A DNA stretch of 64,000 nt from Miscanthus floridulus. Its lineage: Eukaryota > Streptophyta > Magnoliopsida > Poales > Poaceae. Below, one piece after another: positions 1-12,619 of the stretch. A program made the translations under genes and the position numbers. The DNA is taken from NCBI RefSeq assembly GCF_019320115.1, contig NC_089591.1, positions 56,110,078 through 56,174,077 of the forward strand, in the 5' to 3' direction. Position 1 is the first letter of the stretch, and each line of letters opens with the position of its first letter. The notes under the pieces were generated by a model that was given only the letters and a program-made list of their open reading frames with translations, was not told the DNA's origin and searched no databases.

Positions 1-360
1 TCACTATTTACTATAATGTATATCTAAATATACAGCAAAATCTATATATACCTAAAAAGAACAAAATAATTTACAATTTGGATTGGGGAGTAACAAGTAA
101 ATGTAACTAGTTTAATTTGGAGATTTCACATAGATTTTAGAAAGAAAGAATGCCACATAGAAATTGACAAAAGTTTCACTAGTTACATAATGTATATTTA
201 AATGTGCAGCCAAAATCTATATATACCTAAAAAGATCAAACAATTTACAATTTGGATTGGGGAGTAACAAGTAAATGTAACTAGTTTAATTTTGGAGATT
301 TCACATAGATTTTAGAAAGAAAGAATTCCACATAGAAATTGGCAAAAGTTTTCACTTATT
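1..360. repeat. Two-copy tandem repeat, unit about 178 bp
   Basis: The segment 1 to about 178 is repeated at about 179-356 with a few substitutions and small indels. Shared landmarks are 'ggattggggagtaacaag' and 'atagattttagaaagaaaga'. A third unit seems to begin near 356 and then stops. The array may extend left of the window. No coding potential is seen. Confidence 0.9.
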
Positions 361-781
361 TACAAATGGAAAGTTCATTCAAGTAACACAAAACGTGTGC
401 TACTTTGAATCAGAGAAATACTAGGTTTAAACTGGTGGTCCGGTATGAGAATAACGGGTTTGAGGCAAATCAAATGAAACCAGATCGAGTCGGTGATTTA
501 ATATGTGTTTATTGCCAATGGGGCTTATGTTTGAGAAGATGGACCATATCTTACTTTCTAAAGTATGAGTTGCTTAGGGCAAAAATCATATTTTAATGGA
601 CAGTTTCCTCAAAATATTTTATCCTTTCACATGTTTTCCTTCTCTATCATTTAACTATTTTCGTATCTTGCTTCCGGTATACACATAGTTTCTTATCTAA
701 GAAACAATTTCCTCATCTTTCACCCCACATGTCAGCATGACCACATTTCCCATAGCACCTCTTGTCTCTAGTTCATTCTCC

Positions 782-783
<2 letters not shown>
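361..783. other. Intergenic, nothing recognised
   Basis: AT-rich sequence with only short chance ORFs. I see no gene, RNA or known repeat. Confidence 0.6.

Positions 784-822
<39 letters not shown>
784..822. repeat. (CT)n microsatellite
   Basis: An uninterrupted CT dinucleotide run of about 39 bp. Short ORFs across it encode only Leu-Ser runs and are chance products. Confidence 0.95.
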
Positions 823-825
<3 letters not shown>

Positions 826-1735
826 AAACAAGGAGGAGACCACAAAGGCCTCGAGTCCCTACCAACTCTATTCTCTTTTTCAAGTGACCACAAAAATTAA
901 GCATAAAGTTTTCACCAGAATGATTCAGACAATACAAACCTTCCCGGAGCACTCCACAATTGGTTGGGTGCTTCGATTTGAAGCTTAGGAATACTAAACG
1001 AAATTGCAATTATATAGGACCAACAAAGTTGAACTTCCATTTGCACTAAAAGCTGAAATTATTGGTCTGCTAAGGTGAAGATAGAAATAATATGAAGCTA
1101 CATATGAGAAAACTGAGTATATAGTTGATTTTATTTTCAGTACCTGTATACCCAGAGTCAAGGTCTCAAACTTTAATTTCAAATTATACGAAGTGATGCC
1201 TCCGATCTTATTTGGATGTATGCTAGGACGCACCATATATGGTGTGTCGTGTGTGCATGTATAAAAAAAAAATCCTTGATCTATTATATAACAGCACGTT
1301 GCTTTGCATGATTTTATTTGGAGTTCGGCACAGGACATACGTATGATAGTTTTGTCATGGCTTCTAGAGTAGTGTGTGTAGTGTAAGAACAAGGCCGTCT
1401 GTGTATATTGGGTCGCCTGTTCGATCTTGCCAGAAGCTGCAGCGGCTCGGCTGGTTGCAGCAGCTAATTTGGCTACCGCACAAGCGACCAGACGACTGAT
1501 TATGCAAGCATACTCGTTTTCAATCCGTGATGAAAATTGGGAAATAGATCATATGCCATGAATGGAGATGCATAAAACAATAACGGAATGAATCCGCGGG
1601 GAAATGGAAAAAAAAATCCATGTGAGCAGGCATCATGCTTGACCGCCGCGCGCCGAGAAAAAGGAAATGCTCGGAATCTCCTTTTGGGACACACCCAAAC
1701 CTTGTGGTGCGGGCCAGACAATATTATTCGTGTTT
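823..1735. other. Intergenic, nothing recognised
   Basis: Mixed-composition DNA without a convincing ORF. The 132-codon minus-strand frame at 994-1392 has no domain I recognise and looks like chance. Confidence 0.55.
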
Positions 1736-1930
1736 AGGTCAATTTTAATGGAGATTTCATAGAGTTTTATGGGCATTAAATACGCTAACATGACACAGTG
1801 TTAATAAAGAGAGATGATAAGAGCTTTATGGGACTAGAGAGAGTTTAATGAAGATAAAACTCTTCTGTATTGTTTTTAAAATATAAGTATGTTGAAAACT
1901 GTGACAAAAATTGACATTGAGACTAGCCTT
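1736..1930. mobile_element. Possible MITE remnant
   Basis: The segment carries phrases typical of a common grass MITE ('atggagatttcatagag', 'ttaataaagagagatgat') and an end resembling 'ggctagtctcaatg' on the minus strand. Terminal inverted repeats are only weakly visible and no target duplication was found. Confidence 0.3.
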
Positions 1931-1973
1931 ACAGTACTATTTGATCATCAGGCAGGCAGCACGCAAAAACGGA

Positions 1974-1975
<2 letters not shown>

Positions 1976-2019
<44 letters not shown>
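1976..2019. repeat. (TA)n microsatellite, left of MITE
   Basis: A pure TA run of about 44 bp ending exactly where the inverted-repeat element at 2020 begins. Confidence 0.95.
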
Positions 2020-3056
<1,037 letters not shown>

Positions 3057-3492
3057 TCACTGTCGGTTCAAAAACCCACTTCACTGTCGGTTTGGCATAC
3101 CGACAGTGATGGGGGGTTGACACCACTGTCTGTCCTTAAAAACCGACACTGATCTACAGGAAACAGTGTCGGTTCCTGGCTCCGCCCAGCAGTGTTCAGT
3201 TGAACAACACTGTCGGTTTGTAGTGCCGACCGATAGTGACGGTTGCTTTAAGAGTGTCGGTTCTTGGCTCAAGCCAGCAGTGTTGAGTAAGCCTACACTG
3301 TCGGTTCATGAATCAAACCGGCAGTATTGTAGTAAATATCAGTGTCGGTTCATAGATCAAACCGGCAGTGTTCTTGTGGTTTATGGTTCAAGCCGACAAT
3401 GTTGAGCAAGACAACACTATCGGTTTGCTTCTAATCGGCAGTGATGGTTACGACAACACTGCCGGTTTGTTGCTAACCGGCGGTGATGGTCC
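3057..3492. repeat. CACTA subterminal hairpin array, left edge
   Basis: About ten imperfect units pair 'cactgtcggtt' with its inverse 'aaccggcagtg' over short loops, for example 'cactgtcggtttggcat' followed by 'accgacagtgatg'. Subterminal repeats of this kind are the TNPA-binding regions of CACTA elements. Confidence 0.8.
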
Positions 3493-3620
3493 ATTCGTAT
3501 TTTATTGTTTTATAATTTATTTTAATTTATATTTTTTCGTGGAATCGGGTTTCGCTTTATATACGATACGTAGACGATAGGTCCATCAATATTAAACATT
3601 ACAAATGCTTCTCGGACTTC

Positions 3621-4240
3621 TTACAATAATCTGGCGAGCCGCTCTGGGCCATACTGGTCCTTGTACTTCACGGATTGTGCAATGGAAAATACTCCATCTT
3701 TTTCTAATACCTCGGCTAAGATGAATTTTGCCAGCTCCGATTGTAGTGCGACGATCTCCATGTCTAGCAGCCTTTTGTGCTTATATTTCTTGCGTTGTCG
3801 TTCAAAAAATATGATATCCAAAGAGGAACAGTAAATTGTTTTGTTGAATTATTAACAGACATAAATGAAATAGGGATTATACATACCAACTTATCGGCTT
3901 CTTCCGATTTCCCGCCGATGTAGCGAAGCATTGTCCACATTATATAAAACCCGCATTCATTGTTTTCCGCCGGCTGTGATAGGTACTTCTCTATTTCGAC
4001 AACCTTGAATGGGACCAACGTCCCACCGATATGTCTTCTTTGGACACTGAGCAACATTAAAAGGAGAAACATTAGAAAGCGATATGTGTGAATAGAAAAT
4101 AATAGTTATTAGAATCGCTTACTAATTCAGCACTGCCACCGGTGCATCGAGATGATGAAATAGTTTTTTCTTCGAGTCCCACACCTCGAGCAGATTTTTA
4201 GCAAGATTAACACAAATGAAGATGAAATGGTTGCTGCAAT
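3621..4240 (-). pseudogene. Ulp1-like (C48) cysteine protease of the CACTA element
   Basis: Split reading frames carry the landmarks of a SUMO-protease-like domain. A His lies in 'NHFIFI' (codon 4227-4229), an Asp in 'VWDSKK' (4176-4178), and a Gln and Cys in 'QPAENNECGFY' (Cys codon 3953-3955). This matches the H-D-Q-C order of the C48 family. The C-terminus 'ERLARLL' ends at 3621. The segments lie in separate exons or broken frames, and a complete ORF upstream of the His is not visible. Ulp1 domains are known passengers of plant DNA transposons. I call it a pseudogene because the domain is incomplete, although the visible catalytic residues are intact. Confidence 0.6.
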
Positions 4241-4645
4241 CACAGAATCATAATTATCGAATAATCTTAACGAAAAAAGAAGCATAAAATTAAAAGCCGA
4301 GAACACATACTCGCAGTTGTAGGCTGAAAGTATGTGGGTTTTCTTCTTCATCGTGAATTCGTCGAAAACAGCAATCAATCTCTATTTCAGGTCTTCCACG
4401 TCATATCTATAGAGGTCTAGACATGTCCTCTCATTGACTCGCATGGGGTCCAAGAAGCCTATGTAATCCTATTTGCTTTTTAGAACGCAAAATTTTGCTA
4501 TATACCTACATAAAATCATAGGAAGTGCTCAAAAGTTAACAATTTGTGTCTTGAGAGAGTAGTTAATTATAATATCATGCGTGTAGGATACTTACATAGT
4601 CCACAACATCAACATTTGAACATCGAGAGAGCGTTTCTGGTATAG

Positions 4646-7238
4646 CTAGAACAAGCACTCCCACTCAACATTGAACTTCTCTTCTTCAGGATATTGGAAA
4701 ACATGTGGCGAATGGATAATAACCTCAAAACTAAAGTCATCCGTCTCTGTTGCTTGAGCCATGTAATATTCATGTAACTGGCGCATATATGTTGTCAGAT
4801 TTTTATACTCATGATCGGGAACCAAAAGATTGCCCCTTTCATACTTCATTGCCGGTGTTCCCGTCCCTTGTACATCATAATAGATGTTCGCGGCCTCTTC
4901 CATGGTTAAATCAGGGTTGTCTTCGACTAGCTTCATAATATTCCTTAAATCTTTATTGTGTATTTTTTCATCTCTTGTTGTAGCGTATTTATTCTGTGTT
5001 TGCCTTTTGAATTCGGACTTCAACAAAAACAGAGGTAGTGAGGCACATAGATTGAAGATACTAACACAATCTTCCTTCAAGATGTGTGCTGTAAATTTTT
5101 CTTTCATCAAGGTGGTAACGCTGCCACTGAACGACATTTTTCTTTTCTGTTGGTCCACTTTGGGAGCATTAGCGACCGAATCCAAGGACCTTTTCTGCGA
5201 CTGTGAGGATGTCCTTGATCTTATTTTGGGCTGAGGTGGAGGAGGATGACGACGAGAATTCTGTTTTCCTGGCGCTGATGAAGATGGAGGAGGAGGAGGA
5301 GGAGTCTCTTTTCTCGGGGCTAATGAAGATGGAGTCGGACGAGAAGGAATAGAAGGAGACCTCTGTCTTCTCGTGGGTGGTGGCTCCGGATGAGGAGGGG
5401 ACTGATCTCTGTTGGGAGATGGTGAGTGATCATCGCGGGTGGGCAAAGACTTGCAGTCGTCCTCATCATCAGAGGACAATTGATGGTCAAGTTTAATGAA
5501 GCGCTTGCGCCAGGCCACTTGAGAGCCCTTGTTTTGACCAAGTTTCAGCCCGTCTTCCGCTACGGGGTACTCAATGGGTATCTTGTTATACTTCTTATCA
5601 AGTATTCTGTCAATGGTGATGCGAGCGTACCCCAGTGGAATTGAGCGGCCATTAATTATCCTGTCTCCCACAGGCCAGGCCTGGTCGAGTGCCACCTTGT
5701 CCTTTGTCCATTCCTGATGGATGTACAACCTAACATTGGCGGGTTCAGTGATGTCGTCCACCAAATGAGGCACATTTGCCTCTTCTTCATCGAGTGGGCT
5801 TGATCCGTAGCTGCTACGACCCCTAAACTGTGGACTAAAGGCACTAGGAGTAGGGTTTTGTGGTACTACTGACCCTTTGGACAGTAAAATTTGCTCAACT
5901 CGCGCTTCAACGGTCGCCTTAATTTGTGCTTCCATTCTATCTTTCATCTCTTTTAGTCTCCTCAAATACTCTGCCTCATATTTCGCTCTACCCCTCAAGC
6001 GGCTCCTGTAAGTGTTAGATTCTTGGGGGAATGCTAGTTTCCAAGGAACAACACCGGTTCCTCTAGTGCGACCAGGGTGCTCCTTGGTTTCGAGTGCTTG
6101 GGTGAGCATGTCTCTCTCTATTAGAAGTGCGAGTCCCTTGCCTCACCTCCTCAGTTACCTGGTAGATCCTCTAGATGAGTTCACTCATGGGTTGATTTGA
6201 GGAGCTAATGCTCCTGTCCTCGACGTGCCGTACATTTCTCCCCATACAGTATAATACCGATCTAGGCTCCCAATCGGTGGTCTCAACCTGAACGCCTTCC
6301 TCAGCAAGGTGATCCATCTTTTGAAGTTTTGCTTCAAATTCTGGCATCTTTTTGGCGTAGCCACAAGAGCCGAAATGATGAGGATTCGTCGCTTTCTGCG
6401 AATTCTCCTTATTCTTCCTGCTCAGTTCTAAGTACTCAGATAACCTATATTTCTTGAAAGCCTGCCAAAAGTCCTTCTGCTTGCTAAACTGTCCACCATC
6501 GAAATCCGGCTCTTTATTTTAGAGGACAAAATTCTTATACAATGTCCCCTTGAAATTCTTGAAGCATGTCCCAATGATTTCTTTTGCTTTTTTCTTGACT
6601 AACTCCCTGTCATACTTGGCTGGAAAAGTGAAATACTCTAGGATCTTGACATCCCATATGTAATCCTTCTCGCTTTCGGAAACCCTCCACCGGTCATCAT
6701 CTTTCCCAATCCACTTCCTATACTTAATCGGGATGAAGTCCCTAACAAGTAACCCGAGGATAGTCTTGTATTTGGTCAAAGCTATAGACGGTGAGAGTGG
6801 ATCCCCAAATTCATCGAACTCGGTAATGTGCCAGTGTGCATTCCTACCAACAGAAATCTTTGACACACCTCACTTGGATCTGGCCTTCCTGCTACCCGAA
6901 CCCTCTGGCTCCTCGGCCAGCGGAGGCTCCTGCTAGAGACACCAAGTAAGCTATGACCCTCTCAACTGATTAGCGTGTGTGTCTACATAGTGACATGATA
7001 CCAAAGTTACCTGGCCATCTTGGTCATTTTGACCTAGATCGAGCAGGCTGGACGGGGTCCATGGCTGCTCGTTCTCACCGACCTGATTGACACCATCACC
7101 GTTTGTTGGATCATGCAGCTCTCCCATCCCAGCGATATCAGCCACTTCTTGTTGCCGATCAGTTCTTCGGCGACGGGGTAACAGGCGACGATGAGTCATG
7201 GCTGTGACATGATCGTGGTTAGTTTTGGCCATGGACAA
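4646..7238 (-). pseudogene. CACTA second ORF (TNPA-position protein), decayed
   Basis: An N-terminal exon at 7238-6951 ends at a plausible donor ('gatggccag|gtaact') and resumes near 6926. The same frame then continues to 4646 but is cut by in-frame stops near 6870 (TGA), 6520 (TAA) and 6170 (TAG). The longest open part, 6109-4646 (487 codons), has an early coiled coil ('EAEYLRRLKEMKDRMEAQ') and a conserved central region ('SIPLGYARITIDRI', 'KGSQVAWRKRFI'). A proline- and serine-rich linker follows around residues 215-310. This is the usual architecture of the second protein in grass CACTA elements. Exact family naming is uncertain. It would act with TNPD on the subterminal repeats. Confidence 0.65.
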
Positions 7239-7402
7239 CTACTAATAGCATATGTTCATATATATATAATATGTTTAATGCAAAGTCTAATATAAGTCCA
7301 CATACAACAAAGTCAAATAATAGCATATGTTCACCTAGAACAAATTCATTGTTTGATTGACCACATACAACAAAATCCACCTACTGTTCTACAAAACTAA
7401 GC

Positions 7403-7660
7403 CTACATCAACTTCCAAATAAGAAAAGCGATGACCATAGCCATAAATAAAAGCATGACATCTTTCCAAGACCAAGGAGCAATTCTCCTAATCTTCACAT
7501 CTCCGGTGGGTGGCTTCTCTTCGATCTCCAGTGCTAGCGGATGGCCATGGTTTACATTCATTGGACCATAGTAGGCCGGTTGCCCATGGTTTGCAAGGTA
7601 GGCTGGATGACTATAGTAGGCCCTCAAAGCTTCAGCTTCTGTGTTATATTTTTTGTGCAA
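7403..7660 (-). CDS. Small protein with C-terminal membrane segment, CACTA-associated
   Basis: An 85-codon frame begins with a Tyr- and His-rich part ('AYYSHPAYLANHGQPAYYG') and ends in a hydrophobic stretch ('MLLFMAMVIAFLIWKLM') right at the C-terminus. That layout is typical of tail-anchored membrane proteins. An upstream minus-strand ATG at about 7723 ('MPRIYRT' then a stop) suggests the true N-terminus is a broken earlier segment. It is placed as the first coding unit upstream of the TNPA-position ORF. Family and function are not recognised. Confidence 0.4.
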   Translation of the reverse strand: MHKKYNTEAEALRAYYSHPAYLANHGQPAYYGPMNVNHGHPLALEIEEKPPTGDVKIRRIAPWSWKDVMLLFMAMVIAFLIWKLM

Positions 7661-8286
7661 ATTACCAGGGTAGCGATTGACTTGAGCATAGCAATCTTCT
7701 TAGGTTCGATAAATCCTAGGCATGTGACAAACATGCACTACATACCATGCCATGGTTGCCTATACATTTAAGTAAATTAGGCATGTGGTAAGTGGTAATG
7801 GTAACTCACTGAACAGAGTTATTATTCAAGTTATATGGCCAAACTAAATCTATTTAATATTCTTTATCCTTGACATGATAAAAAAAATAACCTCAATAAT
7901 TGGACTATCTATTATTCGGAGATCAATGTGGTTTAGTAATCATACTCGCTGCTGCTGCCGAGCCAATTTTAAAAGTTGTTTTTAACTTTTTTTTTGGAAC
8001 AAACATCTAAGCTTGCTATACATTCTATCAAAATCAATTGACACTCTACCTATAGCGATTATACCTGTACACATTTGACAAGAATCCATCAATTGACACT
8101 CTACCTATAGCTAAACCAAGGAGTAACAGCTTGTAACTCAATCGAATAGGAATTGACTGCTATTGGGAAAACAACAACCGTGGGGCATTTCATCGAACAC
8201 TTAGCGGGTAGTGAGCCACGCACTCACCCTGGGGATGGGAAAGCAGCTGTCCGCGCGTGCTCCTAAAGGCCTCGGTGGTGCTCTGG
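7661..8286. other. CACTA interior, no gene seen
   Basis: AT-rich sequence with a short local repeat: 'caattgacactctacctatagc' occurs twice around 8034-8112 with small changes. No ORF of note. Confidence 0.5.
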
Positions 8287-8291
8287 CATCT

Positions 8292-10677
8292 TGAAAGGTC
8301 CTTGTGTGGTTTTGGTAATTGAGTGACAACCTAGGTGGACTAATTGTGTTTATATGAGATACACAGGTGATTAGTCCACAGATACATGTGTGTGAGCAAC
8401 ATATGCCATGAAGGTGAAAATGGCTTGGAGATGTTGCAAAGCTCACACATGTGAAAATGAAGGAGCTCATTGCACATGAGACATGACATTGAGTCATGTG
8501 ATCAAGGTGGAGAAGATCAAGACAAGACTTGGCTTGATGGACTGGTTGCAAGCGCGAAGGGCAAGTCGGAGGCTTTGGAGCGATGGACCATGTGGCGGTG
8601 AAGCTTGAGCAAGACTTGGCGCCGATGGACGAAGGCAACGGTGAAAAGCAAGTAAAGTCAAGATCGATGAACTAATATGATCGCGTGATGATATGAAGTG
8701 GATCATATCATTGTTGATCGTGTTGGTGCATGTGTTGCATCGACATTGGAGAAGATGGAATGGAATGCGCAAGGCAAAGGTATAACCTAGGGCATTTCAT
8801 TTCACCGGTCATAGATGTGTAGAGAAGTTTATGACCGGGTTTAGGATAGATGGCCATACTATCAAAAGGGGCAAACTTGTTTGCATATCGGTCATCTAGT
8901 GCCACTCGAGTGATCTAACTTTGCATCATCGCTAGGATCGAGTGGCGTGGCAAGTTGAGTGGCTAACACCCTTGAAAATGTTTATGAAAATATGCTAACA
9001 ACGGTGCACATGGTGATACACTTGGTGGTTGGCACATTTGAGCAAGGGTAAAGTAGTTAGAGGTGAAAAGGAGTTAGTCGCGCTGGTCACAGAGTAACTG
9101 GACGCGTCCGATATGGAGATCAGACACGTCCGATATGTGGCTCAGGACTTAACTGCACGGTGCGACTGAACGTGTCTGGTCGCCACACCGGACGCGTCCA
9201 GTGTGAATCAAAAAATGGTGTCCGGTGAGACAGTTGATCAGATGCTGGCTGCGTACGGTCCGGTGTGACCGGACGTGTCCGGTCATCAGAGGATGCTTAC
9301 TATACTCGACTAGACGCTGAGGCTCAGCGTCCGGTCGGTTTCTAACTGTCGCGTCCGATCAGCCCTGGAGGCTTACTGGACTCGACCGGACGCAGTAGTA
9401 TAGCGTTCGGTCGTTTCGTGCTGAGCGTCCGGTCATCTTATCAGAGAGCCGTTGGAGGCAATGGTTGGACACATGGCGGTCTGGCTGCTACTGGACACGT
9501 CCGGTATAGCGACCGAACACGTCCAGTATTCACGTCCGGTCGACCTGAAAAACGCCCAATGAAGGGGTAACAGCTAGTTTAGCCCTTGGGGCTATAAATA
9601 GAAGTGGCCTTTAGCCATGGCTGGTGCTGAGCACCTTGGGGGACTTTTGTGTCCATGCTTGGTAGTGCTTGGGAGCCCTTCATCTCACACATAGTTGATA
9701 GTGATCATTCGATTGTGTGAGTGAGCGATTCTAGTGTGATTGCATCGTGAGGTTGCATCGAGTGGCATTAGGTGATTGAGTTGCAAGTCGGTGGTGCTTG
9801 TTACTCTTGGAGGTTGCCACCTCCTAAATGGCTTGGTGGTGGTCTCCGTCGAAGCCCGCAAGAAGCTTGTGCGGCACTCCAGAGAAGTGCTTTGTGAGGG
9901 GCATTGTGCTCGCCCCGCGGGAGCCATGAAGAGCAACTTTAGTAAAGCGTGTCATTGAGCTACCCTCACTTCCGGGGTTGGTTCTTATGGCGCCCAACGT
10001 GTGGGCTTGGCAGGTGATGCCAATTAGCCACCGAACCACCAAGTGAGCGATCGACACAACAGGAACTGGCGTGTTGGCAAACACATGAACCTCAAGAGAA
10101 AAATCATCGTGTCAACCTTGTTCTTCCCGTTGGTTTACATCCCCGTTACACAAGCTTGCAATTACTTTCATATACATTGAGCTTGTGTTGTTGCTTTTGT
10201 AATTAGTTAGCTTGTGTAGCTTGCTAGTTACCTTCTTGATTATGTAGCATAAAAGTAGCTCCCTTGCGTGGCTAATTTGGTTTGTGTAACCTTGTTAGTC
10301 ATATTGCTTAGTTTGTGTAGCTAAGTAATTGCGCTCTCTAATTTGGCATTGGTTGCCTTGTTATTGAGCATTGCTAGTGAGCTTAGTTGACTTTGTGCTT
10401 TTGCTTACTAGCATGTGTAGGAGCTCCCTCATTGCTTAAAGTACTAGTGGCATAGGTTTGTGTGACCTTGCTCCTAGAATTGGTTAGGTGAGCTCTAGCT
10501 AGCCCGGCACCTTTGTTGCTTAATTAGTATCTTTGGAAGGTGCTAGAGAACATAGATAGAGGGGTGTAGTCTTGGCTAGACCGATTGTTTTAATTCCACA
10601 CTTATTTCAGTTAGCTGACGCGATTAATTTTAGAAAAGACTATTCACCCCCCTCTAGTCCGCCATCTCGACCCTTCA
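8292..10677 (+). mobile_element. Solo LTR, 2386 bp, TSD CATCT
   Basis: The unit begins TGAAAGGTC and ends GACCCTTCA, a near-perfect terminal inverted repeat with TG...CA ends. It is flanked by the 5-bp direct repeat CATCT at 8287-8291 and 10678-10682. The right part contains 'ctattcacccccctctag', a phrase common near the 3' end of large grass LTRs. No internal coding region follows, so internal sequence was lost by recombination between LTRs. Variants of a GACGCGTCC/GGACACGTCC palindromic word recur between 9095 and 9545. Superfamily is not certain. ORFs inside it are chance frames. Confidence 0.85.
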
Positions 10678-10711
10678 CATCTGGCGGTGGATGGCATGGG
10701 GAGTACTGCGG

Positions 10712-10945
10712 CGTGGGGCGGTGCACGGGCGTCGGCGTCGAAGAAGAGGAGCGTGGGGCTGAGAACGGTGGCATGGGGGCAGTGGACGGTTGCTCCGGCG
10801 TGGGGTGGTGCACGGGCCTCGGCGTCGAAGAAGAGGAGCACGGGGCTAGGAATGGCGGCGCGAGGGGCGGTGGACGGGTGCTCCAGCTTGGGGCGGTGCA
10901 CGGGCGTCGGTGACCAAGAAGAGGAGCGTGGGGCTAGGAATGGTT
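10712..10945. repeat. Three-copy GC-rich tandem repeat, about 87 bp
   Basis: The word 'ggtgcacggg' starts at 10720, 10807 and 10895, each followed by near-identical sequence ('cgtcgaagaagaggag', slightly changed in copy 3). Frames are open on both strands here only because of the repeat composition. I do not call a gene. Confidence 0.8.
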
Positions 10946-10989
10946 GGTGCGGGGTTGAAAATTTTCAACCTGCGGTAGGCTTTTATACC

Positions 10990-11122
10990 AGACCTCATCT
11001 CTGCCGGTTCTAGTTAGAAACCGATAGTGATGTGGGTACATCACTGCCGGTTGTAAGTAGAAATCGACAGTAATGGGGATACATCACTGCCGGGCCATTC
11101 TTTAAACCGGCAGTGATTGCCG
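10990..11122. repeat. CACTA-type hairpin array, internal cluster 1
   Basis: Units such as 'ctgccggttctagttag' paired with 'aaccgatagtgatg', and 'cattctttaaaccggcagtg'. They are the same class as the arrays at 3.1 and 44.1 kb. Confidence 0.75.
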
Positions 11123-11172
11123 TATAGCGGTTACAACATAAGTAACTTATCTTTTCCACACTTTTCGAATAC

Positions 11173-11244
11173 CTCCTATTGGCTCAACGGTTAAGACCCC
11201 GCAACTCAGCCCCCGATACCCGTGTTCGAATCCCGGGCGTCCTA
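11173..11244 (+). repeat. tRNA-like module (SINE-like), copy 1
   Basis: An A-box-like 'ttggctcaacggttaag' is followed about 30 nt later by a B box, 'gttcgaatccc' (11224-11234). The overall length is about 72 nt. Acceptor-stem pairing is poor, so it is not called a functional tRNA. It sits between two hairpin arrays. Confidence 0.55.
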
Positions 11245-11315
11245 ATTTTTTTGGTTTAATTTTATAATTTATTAAGTATATGTATTTCTATGTCAAAATA
11301 ACTTGAAATTTTTTT

Positions 11316-11376
11316 TGGTTAAGTGTCTGAACTCTATAGCCCGAGACCCGAGCTCAAACCCGAGGGCTGCATAATT
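11316..11376 (+). repeat. tRNA-like module, degenerate copy 2
   Basis: A weaker version with 'ggttaagtg' and the B-box-like 'gctcaaacccgagggc'. It lies on the same strand as copy 1 and about 140 bp from it. Confidence 0.3.
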
Positions 11377-11396
11377 TTTTTTAATTTTTCATATAT

Positions 11397-11493
11397 CACT
11401 ACCGGTTTTTAAAATAAATCAATAGTGATAACAAGCATCAGTGTCGGTTTCTTCTCATCACTGCCGGTTTTTTGAAACCGATAGTGATGTTTA
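11397..11493. repeat. CACTA-type hairpin array, internal cluster 2
   Basis: Contains 'cactaccggtttttaaaa', 'tcactgccggttttttg' and 'aaaccgatagtgatg' in opposing orientations. Confidence 0.7.
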
Positions 11494-11533
11494 TATATAT
11501 TAAAAAAATCTTTTATATACTGAATAAATAGAA

Positions 11534-12458
11534 GCATATGTATTCCTATGTCAAAATGGCTTTAAAAAAATTTTTGGCAAGCTTGTACACCTAAATTAAG
11601 ATCCCACACAGGATCTTAGGTTTTTCTAATCATTTTTTTATTAATTATATTTTTCTCTATGCTAAATGAGATAAAAGAGGGTGAATTTCATCTTGAACCC
11701 AATAGACTTTATCATCCACCACAAAATTCTTATCCCTAGGGCACATTAGAGCCTGTGTAAAAGTTTGGCACCATTCCGGATCTTTTCATGGATAGACTCA
11801 GTTCAACCTATAATTAAACTGTCTCGTCGCGTGGAAATTTAATTAAACCTCAAAAAGTAGTAAACCATCTTCAAAAAATTCCAAACTTGGTGTTTCATTC
11901 ACACGTGGCACGTGCAATCCTAAGAAAAAGTTTGAGACCAATACGACACTGAAATGCCTATGAACCATAGAAACTTTGATAACCTATGTGTTTAGTTATG
12001 GTTCGATGAAATGGCACATGTACCTCTGTGAAGCATGTATACTCCGCATATGTCGAAATGGCTTGAAAATTTTTTTGGTAAGCATGTACACCCAAATTAA
12101 GACCCCACATAGGATCTTAGGTTTTTTTTATTACTTTTTTATTTATTATATTTTTCTCTGTGCCAAATAAGACAAAAGAGGGTGAATTTCATATTGGACC
12201 CAATAGATTTTTTCATCCATCTCCACAAAATTCTTATCTCTAGGGCACATTAGAGCCTATGTAAAAGTTTGGCACCATTTCGGATCTTTTCGTGGGTAGA
12301 CTGAGTTCAACCTAATCAAACGGTCTCGTCGCGCGGAAATTCAATTAAACCTTAGAAAGTAGCAAACCATCTCCGGAAAATCCCAAACTTGGTGTTTCCT
12401 AAACATGTGGCATGTGTAAGCTTGAGAATAATTTTGAGACCAATACGACACCGGAATG
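11534..12458. repeat. Direct repeat pair, about 420 bp each
   Basis: 11534-11956 and 12047-12458 are diverged direct copies. Landmarks present in both are 'gacaaaagagggtgaattt' (or a close variant), 'agggcacattagagcct' and 'gtctcgtcgcg'. About 90 bp separate them. A short third piece may start at 11276. Probably internal CACTA sequence duplicated by unequal exchange. Confidence 0.8.
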
Positions 12459-12619
12459 TATATTTCTAATTGCCCAACAAATATTACACGAATTACATGC
12501 ATGACAATAATTAAACACACAAAGCCGTACATATTAAAATTAAAACCCAATTAAACTACGACCTTGAAAACCTAGCTAAATAAACATTAATTACTATTGG
12601 AATCACTGTCAGGATCAAT

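Noticed and set aside
784..988. CRISPR-like or satellite array
   Set aside because: It is a simple CT microsatellite. There are no spaced repeats, and the genome is a plant nucleus.
3081..3405. Opposing ORFs over the left hairpin array
   Set aside because: Inverted repeats keep both strands open. The peptides are translations of the repeat word (for example 'SVGTTN').
8201..10084. Minus-strand ORFs of 60-145 codons
   Set aside because: They lie mostly within the solo LTR, where no coding is expected, and match nothing.
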